Of a DNA stretch of 10,266 nt, positions 6,395 through 10,266 are shown in pieces (positions within the stretch are counted from its first letter, which is position 1; each line of letters opens with the position of its first letter). The DNA is from Candidatus Aerophobota bacterium. Lineage in GTDB: Bacteria; Aerophobota; Aerophobia; Aerophobales; B3-G15. The notes below the pieces were generated by a model. That model saw only the letters and a list, made by a program, of their open reading frames with translations. It was not told where the DNA came from and ran no database searches. The stretch lies in assembly GCA_030607715.1 (NCBI GenBank), contig JAUWJM010000051.1:1-10266 (forward strand), in the 5' to 3' direction. The position numbers and the translations under genes were made by a program.

Positions 6395-6655
6395 CTTTAG
6401 GACTATTTAGACTACCAGACTATAAGGACTATCCGACTACCAGACTCTCTTGACTGATCTTGAACTATAAGACTACCAGACTATAAGGACTTAGGATTTA
6501 GACTATTAGACTATCGGGCTTTGAATTTGAACTTGCTAAGAACCATGAGCTATGAGCTATTTTGCATTTGCATTTGAACTTGCTAAGAGCTATCTTGCAT
6601 TTGAATTTGAACTTGAACTTGCTATGAGCTATGAGCTAATTAGAGCTATTGTCAC
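6395..6655 (+). repeat. Low-complexity tract C (GACTA words, then GAACTTG and GAGCTA words)
   Basis: This is 260 bp without a gene. The first half (to about 6517) holds about nine GACTA words with ACTACCAGACT at 6411-6421, 6436-6446 and 6472-6482. The second half is made of TTGAATTTGAACTTG and GCTATGAGCTATGAGCTA words. A 31-bp segment (6508-6538) is identical to 8494-8524. The tract ends directly at the promoter at 6656. All words point the same way as the genes. Confidence 0.82.
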
Positions 6656-6699
6656 TTGACTATCCTGACTAATTACCGTATAATGTTCATAAATTGAAC
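6656..6699 (+). promoter_or_regulatory. Sigma-70 promoter with palindromic start-site operator, copy 2
   Basis: TTGACT (6656-6661), a 17-nt spacer and TATAAT (6679-6684) are followed by GTTCATAAATTGAAC (6685-6699). TATAAT plus the palindrome and the next AA (6679-6701) are identical to 4485-4507, although the genes downstream are unrelated. The region 6700-6809 after it is an untranslated leader with a strong but oddly placed AGGAGG at 6782-6787. Confidence 0.82.
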
Positions 6700-6809
6700 A
6701 AAAGGGAACAGCATGGATATGAAAGCAAATCTTTCATCTAATTGACCGTTACTATCTTCGGAGAAGAGTCAGGCAAAAAATAGGAGGCAGATAAACTGAA
6801 AGGCATAAA

Positions 6810-7064
6810 TTGGAGAAAAGAAATAATAAGAGAAAATTAAACGAAGTTAAGTTTCCTAATTGGATAGATCTACCCGGAGGCAGCAGAAGATACTGGTATG
6901 ATGTTAAAGGAAAGCTTGGTTTTAGAGCAAGGTACGTAAAAGAGGTAGATAATCAAGAAAACACTGTTAAATTTTACCAAGAGATTTATGATAAAGATAA
7001 TAACTTGGTCGAGATTCATGAGAAATTTCCTAAGGATCGAGGACATAAAAGAATAGGGAGGTGA
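6810..7064 (+). CDS. Conserved hypothetical protein with WIDLPGGSRRYWYDV segment
   Basis: This 84-residue protein is basic at the N-terminus, followed by NWIDLPGGSRRYWYDV near residues 17-32, GKLGFRARYVKEVD near 34-47, and a beta-rich part with FYQEIYDKDNNLVEIHEKFP. I recall similar small proteins in other bacteria, but no named family or function. TTG at 6810 is the only usable start after the in-frame stop at 6792-6794. It has only a weak AAAGG (6799-6803), while the strong AGGAGG (6782-6787) is 22 nt away. It is followed 5 nt later by an 87-residue gene under the same promoter. By position it could be the antitoxin-like or the effector half of a two-gene module; nothing in the sequence decides which. 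Confidence 0.68.
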   Translation: MEKRNNKRKLNEVKFPNWIDLPGGSRRYWYDVKGKLGFRARYVKEVDNQENTVKFYQEIYDKDNNLVEIHEKFPKDRGHKRIGR

Positions 7065-7069
7065 ATAAA

Positions 7070-7324
7070 ATGCTTGTTACTAAAGAAGTTTTGACAGAGA
7101 AACTCAAAAAGTATTTAAATCGTGAGATTTCCTTGGATGAATTAGTCGACTGGGCAGAGAAGACGCTCTGTAACGAAGATTTCGATAAGAAAGACTTTGA
7201 ATTAATAAGAGATATATTGGCTCGACTGGGCTTGGCTGATGTAAAAGAATTTGGCCTTTCCTGGGAAAATTGCTGTGAATATCTTTATCGTCTGGGGCAC
7301 ACTGCTACGGTAAGTATTTCTTAG
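7070..7324 (+). CDS. Conserved hypothetical protein, putative partner of the preceding gene
   Basis: From ATG 7070 the product has 84 residues and looks all-helical and acidic. It contains EKLKKYLNREISLDELVDWAE, then DFDKKDFELIRDILARLGLADVKEFGLSWE, and a C-terminal EYLYRLGH segment. GGAGG (7057-7061) is 8 nt before this ATG. A GTG at 7061 in the same frame would give a 4-nt overlap with the upstream stop but would lose the spacing. The repeated ISLDELVDWAE and GLADV...FGLSWE patterns recur in small bacterial proteins I remember without a functional name. It belongs to the same transcription unit as the gene at 6810. No catalytic motif is seen. Confidence 0.72.
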   Translation: MLVTKEVLTEKLKKYLNREISLDELVDWAEKTLCNEDFDKKDFELIRDILARLGLADVKEFGLSWENCCEYLYRLGHTATVSIS

Positions 7325-7399
7325 ATATAGATTTGATCCTCGTCCTCTTACTGTTTATTACCGGTTCCCACGATAGTTATTGACTCCCTTATCTTCTTC

Positions 7400-7466
7400 G
7401 TAGTACAGATCTTCGGGTCCGCCAGGACTTAAGACAGATCATCTATTTTAATGGATAGTAGATGAT
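7400..7466. repeat. Decayed REP copy and adjoining inverted repeat
   Basis: From GTAG (7400-7403) the next bases follow the GCAGACCT-type hairpin seen at 4322 and 5388, with four differences that are all transitions and that spoil part of the stem. A CAGGACTTAAGAC piece then resembles the second hairpin of the 4319-4379 unit. ATCATCTA (7438-7445) and TAGATGAT (7459-7466) form a separate 8-bp inverted repeat. The rest of 7325-7534 shows no gene. Confidence 0.55.
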
Positions 7467-7534
7467 GTTTGAAAGCGAGAGAGCTCTTGAGTGATAAAGA
7501 GTAAAGTATAAGGATAAATTTAACAGGAACAGAA

Positions 7535-7984
7535 ATGAGAATATATTTAGACCTTTGCGTTTATAATAGGCCATTTGATGATCAGCATCAGCCCAGAATT
7601 GTAATAGAAACCATGGAATTTCTATTTCTCTTATCAAAAGCTATTGATAAAGAAATTACTATAATCAACTCTTTTGTGTTGGAAGATGAAAATAGCAAAA
7701 ATCCGTTTATTGATCGCAGGGATAAGATTTATGATCTTTTAAAAGTAGCATTGGAATATGTCACCTATTCTGAAGAATTAGAAAATAGGGCTAAGGAAAT
7801 TGAAAAACTCGGCATAATGGCTATGGATGCATTGCATATTGCATGTGCTGAAATGGCAAAGGCAGATTTCTTTGTAACCTGTGATGACCTATTGGTACGA
7901 AAGGGAGAAAGTAACAAGGGAAACATAAATGTGAGAATAATGAGTTTAATGGAATTTATTACAAGGGAGGTGTTTAAGGTATGA
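7535..7984 (+). CDS. PIN domain protein, putative ribonuclease toxin
   Basis: This 149-residue protein has the PIN (VapC-like) pattern of metal-dependent ribonucleases. The N-terminal acidic strand is RIYLDLCVYNRPFDD with D6. A second acidic site lies in SFVLEDENSKNP (E50, D51, E52). D98 is in MAMDALHIA, and a fourth site is in FFVTCDD (D117, D118). It belongs to the subgroup with an N-terminal YxDxCxYNRPFDDQ signature rather than classic VapC. Length is normal and the active site appears complete. A modest AGGAA (7524-7528) precedes the ATG. The downstream 74-aa gene overlaps by 4 nt, so here the putative toxin comes first and the partner second. No clear promoter like those at 4462, 6656 or 8546 was found upstream. 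Confidence 0.84.
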   Translation: MRIYLDLCVYNRPFDDQHQPRIVIETMEFLFLLSKAIDKEITIINSFVLEDENSKNPFIDRRDKIYDLLKVALEYVTYSEELENRAKEIEKLGIMAMDALHIACAEMAKADFFVTCDDLLVRKGESNKGNINVRIMSLMEFITREVFKV

Positions 7985-8205
7985 GCCAGATTAGGGATTT
8001 GACGCCGGTGGAGATACAAAAGACTGGGTGGGAGGCATTGAAAAAACAGTTGGGACTCGTGGGAGCATTGAGATTTCTCTTGCAGTATGAAAAAGGAGAA
8101 AGAGATTATACAGAATTAAGAAGAGAACTTTTTAAGGACGAAACAGTGGAAAGTTTGATAAATAAAATGAAGAAAAAGGGGGAATTTAGGAAGAAATGCA
8201 TATAA
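7981..8205 (+). CDS. Small putative antitoxin partner of the PIN protein
   Basis: This is a 74-residue, mostly helical and basic protein. The N-terminal IRDLTPVEIQKTGWEAL (4-20) and the central GLVGALRFLLQYEKGERDYTELR (25-47) form a conserved pattern I recall from unnamed bacterial proteins encoded beside PIN-domain genes. The last third (TVESLINKMKKKG) is a charged helix. ATG 7981 overlaps the PIN stop (ATGA), and GGGAGG lies within the end of the PIN gene at about 7965-7970, so translation is coupled. No helix-turn-helix is evident. The antitoxin role is inferred from size, pairing and overlap. Confidence 0.75.
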   Translation: MSQIRDLTPVEIQKTGWEALKKQLGLVGALRFLLQYEKGERDYTELRRELFKDETVESLINKMKKKGEFRKKCI

Positions 8206-8263
8206 GCTGATTTCTAAACTTATAAATTGACAGTCTATTTTTGGCACGAGATAATTTTCTAAC

Positions 8264-8284
8264 GAGGGGAAGTTTTAACCTCCC
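8264..8284. repeat. Decayed REP hairpin of the GGGAGGCT type
   Basis: GAGGGG...CCTCCC with a T-rich centre resembles the first hairpin of the 392-467 unit (stem 398-415). The flank GAGG replaces GTAGG, and the inner pairs are altered. ATTGC follows in both places. Confidence 0.5.
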
Positions 8285-8290
8285 ATTGCT

Positions 8291-8332
8291 ATTGCGAGGG
8301 ACAAAGCATGTAGTCGCAACTTGAAAGTTGCG
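8291..8332 (+). repeat. ATTGCGAG start with REP hairpin CGCAACTT type
   Basis: ATTGCGAG (8291-8298), then AAAGCAT and GTAG (8310-8313), then a perfect 8-bp stem with a 2-nt loop (8315-8332, CGCAACTT/AAGTTGCG), the same stem as at 5299-5316. As there, TTGATTT follows the hairpin. The second (CTAC) half is absent. Confidence 0.8.
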
Positions 8333-8370
8333 TTGATTTTAGTTATCATCTATGACTACTTATTATCTGT

Positions 8371-8540
8371 CATTGCGAGCGTTAGCGAAGCAATCTCGGG
8401 TTTGACTCTCTTGACTACCAGACTTCGGACTATTTTGATTCTCTTGACTATCGGACTATTAGACTATCTTGACTATGTGACTACCAGACTACGAGACTAT
8501 CGGGCTTTGAATTTGAACTTGCTATGAGCTATGAGCTAAA
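8371..8540 (+). repeat. ATTGCGAG...GCAATCTCGGG unit followed by low-complexity tract D
   Basis: CATTGCGAG (8371-8379) and GAAGCAATCTCGGGTTT (8387-8403) form a compact, empty copy of the unit that carries a hairpin at 5423-5496. It runs straight into about nine GACTA words (8403-8500; ACTACCAGACT at 8414-8424 and 8480-8490). The GAATTTGAACTTG and GCTATGAGCTATGAGCTA words follow (8509-8538). The tract ends 5 nt before the promoter at 8546. The order of parts copies that of the 6395-6655 spacer. Confidence 0.8.
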
Positions 8541-8545
8541 TTCAC

Positions 8546-8588
8546 TTGACTATCAGATTAATTATTATATAATGTTCAATAATTGAAC
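8546..8588 (+). promoter_or_regulatory. Sigma-70 promoter with palindromic start-site operator, copy 3
   Basis: TTGACT (8546-8551), a 16-nt spacer and TATAAT (8568-8573) are followed by GTTCAATAATTGAAC (8574-8588), here a perfect 7-1-7 palindrome. It drives the second DUF433/DUF5615 pair across a 259-nt leader. That leader (8589-8847) holds a REP pair but no convincing gene. Confidence 0.82.
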
Positions 8589-8717
8589 AAAATTAGGCAA
8601 TGCCGAAAATAAAATGAAAGAGTTGCAGGAAAACCTTATAAATAAAGGGAAAGGTCTTTCATGCAGGGGAAAAGAAATTATCTACGAATAATCTTTCTTC
8701 ATTAATGGAAAAAGATG

Positions 8718-8788
8718 GTAGCCGTAACTTTTAAGTTGCACAAGAGAAGATTAACACATAAAAAATGCAGGATAAAGCCTGCAGCTAC
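8718..8788. repeat. REP pair (BIME-like) 4 inside a 5' leader
   Basis: GTAG (8718-8721) precedes a slightly decayed hairpin (8724-8739; AACTT/AAGTT plus G-T and G-C pairs). A 26-nt linker follows, then a 6-bp stem TGCAGG/CCTGCA (8766-8783), one G, and CTAC (8785-8788). The unit ends 59 nt before the DUF433 start codon at 8848, so if the promoter at 8546 is used it lies in the transcript leader. Confidence 0.78.
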
Positions 8789-8847
8789 TAATTACAAAAA
8801 AGCAAGATATTTTTGACATTACTCAACAAATTCCAAGGAGAAAAGTT

Positions 8848-9153
8848 ATGGAGGTTATAAAAATTAAGCATCCTTATGTGATGAAAGTTAAAGGGGTATG
8901 CGGAGGAAGAGCCACAATTGAAGGCACAAGAATTCCCGTATGGATAATTATAGGTTGGCTGGAACGAGGATATACTCCAGAGTTAATTCAGAAAGATATA
9001 TATCCTCACCTGACTCTTGCTCAGATCTATAATGCAATAAGTTACTACTACGACAATAAAGAAGAGGTTGACCAAGATCTTAGAGAAAACAACCCGGATG
9101 AAGAAGATCTGGCAAGAAGGATTGCTAAGTGGAAAAGCCAAAGTTCTTTATAG
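8848..9153 (+). CDS. DUF433 family antitoxin (second copy)
   Basis: This 101-residue protein shows the full DUF433 pattern: KHPYVMKVKGVCGGRATIEG at about 7-26, TRIPVWIIIGWLERGYTPELI, then YPHLTLAQIYNAISYYYDN and an acidic tail. AAGGAG (8835-8840) is 7 nt before the ATG. It resembles the DUF433 protein at 4530 in layout but differs at many positions, so the two are diverged paralogues or separate acquisitions rather than a recent duplication. It overlaps the next gene by 25 nt. Its promoter carries the same palindrome as the first copy, which would allow cross-regulation if DUF433 is the repressor. Confidence 0.86.
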   Translation: MEVIKIKHPYVMKVKGVCGGRATIEGTRIPVWIIIGWLERGYTPELIQKDIYPHLTLAQIYNAISYYYDNKEEVDQDLRENNPDEEDLARRIAKWKSQSSL

Positions 9154-9470
9154 ATGAAGATGTTCATGACAAATTAGCAAGTATCCTTCGTAATTGTGGG
9201 GTTGATGCTATAAATACACGAGAAGTTAACCGAAAAGAGTCATCAGACGAAGAACAACTGAGCTACGCTATTTCCCAAAGAAGAGCTATTTTCTCTTTTA
9301 ATATGGCTGATTACGAAAAGCTTGCTGTGAAGTTGTTTAACGAAAACAAAACACATTTTGGAATAATTATCTCACCGCAGAGAGGACTTAGAGAGACTTT
9401 GAATAGGCTATTGAAGTTATTCCAAGAGACCTCTACCGATAAATTGAAAAATCAGCTTATATATCTTTAA
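9129..9470 (+). CDS. DUF5615 PIN-like nuclease, putative toxin (second copy)
   Basis: This 113-residue protein is of the DUF5615 PIN-like type. The acidic N-terminal strand is KFFIDEDVH (D9, E10, D11). NTREVNRKESSDEEQL lies in the middle, and a strand with RAIFSFNMADYEKLA follows, in which N and D stand where the family has its (T/S)xNxxD(F/Y) site. The GTG start at 9129 is chosen because AAGAAGG (9114-9120) lies 8 nt upstream and a later start would remove the catalytic strand. The 25-nt overlap with DUF433 makes it dependent on the upstream gene. The sequence differs strongly from the copy at 4847, including a retained Asn in the second motif. Confidence 0.83.
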   Translation: MEKPKFFIDEDVHDKLASILRNCGVDAINTREVNRKESSDEEQLSYAISQRRAIFSFNMADYEKLAVKLFNENKTHFGIIISPQRGLRETLNRLLKLFQETSTDKLKNQLIYL

Positions 9471-9519
9471 TTATAGGAGAGATATAGTTAATTTAGATTA
9501 GAGAGTAAGGTCTTCAACT

Positions 9520-9690
9520 AAGAGCTGGAAACTACGAACTACAAGACTTCAGGACTAACGACTACAGGATCAAGGATTACCAGACTACAGGACTATCAGA
9601 CTGCTGGACTACCAGACTATCTTGAGCTTTTTTGAATTTACTATGAGCTATCTTGAACTTGAACTTGCTAAGAACCATGAGCTAATAAGG
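9520..9690 (+). repeat. Low-complexity tract E
   Basis: About six GACTA words (9545-9620, ACTACCAGACT at 9608-9618) are followed by GAATTTACTATGAGCTA and GAACTTGAACTTGCTAAG words (9635-9680), the same order as in tracts C and D. AAGGGATAAG follows near 9687. Upstream of the next gene only a possible -10 (TATAAT, 9709-9714) is seen, without the palindrome. The rest of 9471-9737 holds no gene. Confidence 0.75.
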
Positions 9691-9737
9691 GATAAGTATT
9701 GTGTCCCTATAATTTTTAAAAATACAAGGAGGTTAAA

Positions 9738-9953
9738 ATGCAAAAAATAAAACAAAAACAGATTGACCTTGAAATATTACCTCAAGAGGCAAGGAAAAAA
9801 CTGTTAGATTTTTACGAATATTTAGTAAGTAGGTATAGGAAAAATGCAGATAAACTTGATAAGGAAAATAGGCTAAAAAAGATACTCTCTAATCCTGTCG
9901 GTGTCTTACCTGCTGACTACAAATTTGATAGAGAAGAAGCGCATGAGAGATAA
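9738..9953 (+). CDS. VapB-like antitoxin (DUF2281-like)
   Basis: This is a 71-residue charged protein with an LPQEARKKLLDFYEYLVSRY helix at about 19-38, typical of DUF2281/VapB-type antitoxins. Its C-terminal LPADYKFDREEAHER matches the toxin-binding tail of many VapB proteins encoded directly before VapC. AAGGAGG (9726-9732) is ideally placed before the ATG. The end overlaps the next start by 11 nt. The partner gene, however, keeps only the first third of a PIN domain, so this antitoxin may now lack its original toxin. Confidence 0.78.
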   Translation: MQKIKQKQIDLEILPQEARKKLLDFYEYLVSRYRKNADKLDKENRLKKILSNPVGVLPADYKFDREEAHER

Positions 9954-10266
9954 AATCTTTATAGACTCAAACATTTTGATTTATGCCGTTTCTAAAAATT
10001 CTCCAAAATCTGAAATTGCAGAGCAACTTTTGATTCAAAATGTGGACAAAATAATAATCACCTCACAGGTAATTAATGAAGTCCGACAAGTAATATTTGA
10101 AGGTGAAATTGTTGAAGATTACCCTGAAGATAAGCGTGGACATAGTTGTTTGATATTTTCCTATGCCTCAATGGGAAGACCCGTCCATGTTATTTGTGCT
10201 CCGAAAGAAGAATATTTGGGGATTATTACTATATATGTTCCAACCCCGGATAAATGGGAGAATAAT
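9943..10266 (+). CDS. Chimeric frame: PIN (VapC) N-terminus joined to DUF4258-like C-terminus, open at window end
   Basis: The frame from ATG 9943 runs 108 codons without a stop to the edge. Residues 1-47 are a VapC-type PIN start: KIFIDSNILIYAV with D8, a helix, and TSQVINEV with E46. From about residue 48 the chain changes to a DUF4258 pattern: RQVIFEGEIVEDYPED, SCLIF, GRPVHVICA, and ITIYVPTPDKWE. The PIN half lacks its later acidic residues. The DUF4258 half lacks its usual first 25-30 residues with the HAxxRM-type motif. The junction lies near 10081-10086, where both families could have a similar Glu-Val-Arg stretch. The antitoxin-like gene upstream overlaps by 11 nt as for a normal vapBC pair. 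The product is probably inactive as a PIN nuclease. Confidence 0.75.
   Translation, partial: MRDKIFIDSNILIYAVSKNSPKSEIAEQLLIQNVDKIIITSQVINEVRQVIFEGEIVEDYPEDKRGHSCLIFSYASMGRPVHVICAPKEEYLGIITIYVPTPDKWENN

Noticed and set aside
8321..8527. 68-codon open frame on the + strand
   Set aside because: It consists of the REP hairpin, the ATTGCGAG...GCAATCTC repeat (which reads as a VSEAIS-like string) and GACTA words; there is no ribosome site and the protein is low complexity.
4485..8588. LexA/SOS box reading of the GTTCA...TGAAC palindrome
   Set aside because: Gram-positive-type LexA sites have GAAC outside and GTTC after a 4-nt spacer; here the arms are in the opposite order with a different spacing.
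8614..8691. 25-codon frame in the leader of the second DUF433 gene
   Set aside because: It has an ATG but no ribosome site or recognisable pattern; too short to support as a gene, though a leader peptide or relic cannot be excluded.
4447..9690. CRISPR array made of the recurring GACTA words
   Set aside because: The repeats are short, degenerate and irregularly spaced, with no unique spacers of constant length and no cas genes.
380..9737. Rho-independent terminators
   Set aside because: The many hairpins are not followed by T runs, and their GTAG/CTAC flanks fit REP elements better; any termination role is unproven.

Overview
The window looks like a chromosomal accessory region of an AT-rich, probably uncultured bacterium. 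All supported genes lie on the + strand, most have clear Shine-Dalgarno sites, and the promoters are of the sigma-70 TTGACT/TATAAT type. An A/V-type ATPase subunit, nucleotide-sugar genes of the Wbp type, many toxin-antitoxin (TA)-like pairs and abundant short intergenic repeats fit several poorly cultured phyla. The sequence alone does not name one.

Left part (1-4300): the 3' end of an A/V-type ATPase subunit E gene, a double-hairpin repeat, a lone HicB-like antitoxin gene, then two genes of UDP-N-acetylglucosamine modification. The first is a WbpA-type UDP-sugar 6-dehydrogenase. The second is a WbpB-type oxidoreductase fused to a WbpD-type left-handed beta-helix acetyltransferase with a C-terminal zinc-ribbon-like tail. 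Together they cover three of the four steps towards a 2,3-diacetamido-uronic acid sugar nucleotide; the aminotransferase step is not in the window. A TIGR04076-type gene follows, preceded in frame by a remnant of a GxxExxY gene.

Right part (4300-10266): a tandem series of two-gene cassettes, each a small putative antitoxin or partner plus a putative toxin or enzyme. In order they are DUF433/DUF5615; a small protein with a retropepsin-like aspartic protease; an unrecognised pair; PIN with a 74-aa partner; a second DUF433/DUF5615; and a VapB-like gene with a PIN N-terminus spliced in frame to a DUF4258-like C-terminus that runs off the window.

Most cassettes are separated by noncoding spacers of 200-640 bp with a recurring order of parts: (a) hairpins flanked by GTAG/CTAC, organised like RAYT-type REP/BIME elements; (b) an ATTGCGAG...GCAATCTCGGG repeat; (c) directional low-complexity tracts of GACTA words, then GAATTTGAACTTG and GAGCTATGAGCTA words; (d) in three places an almost identical promoter whose start region is a GTTCA...TGAAC palindrome. 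That shared spacer architecture in front of unrelated TA-like cassettes is the most interesting feature. It suggests either a common regulatory scheme or a cassette-exchange mechanism that uses the spacers as homology.
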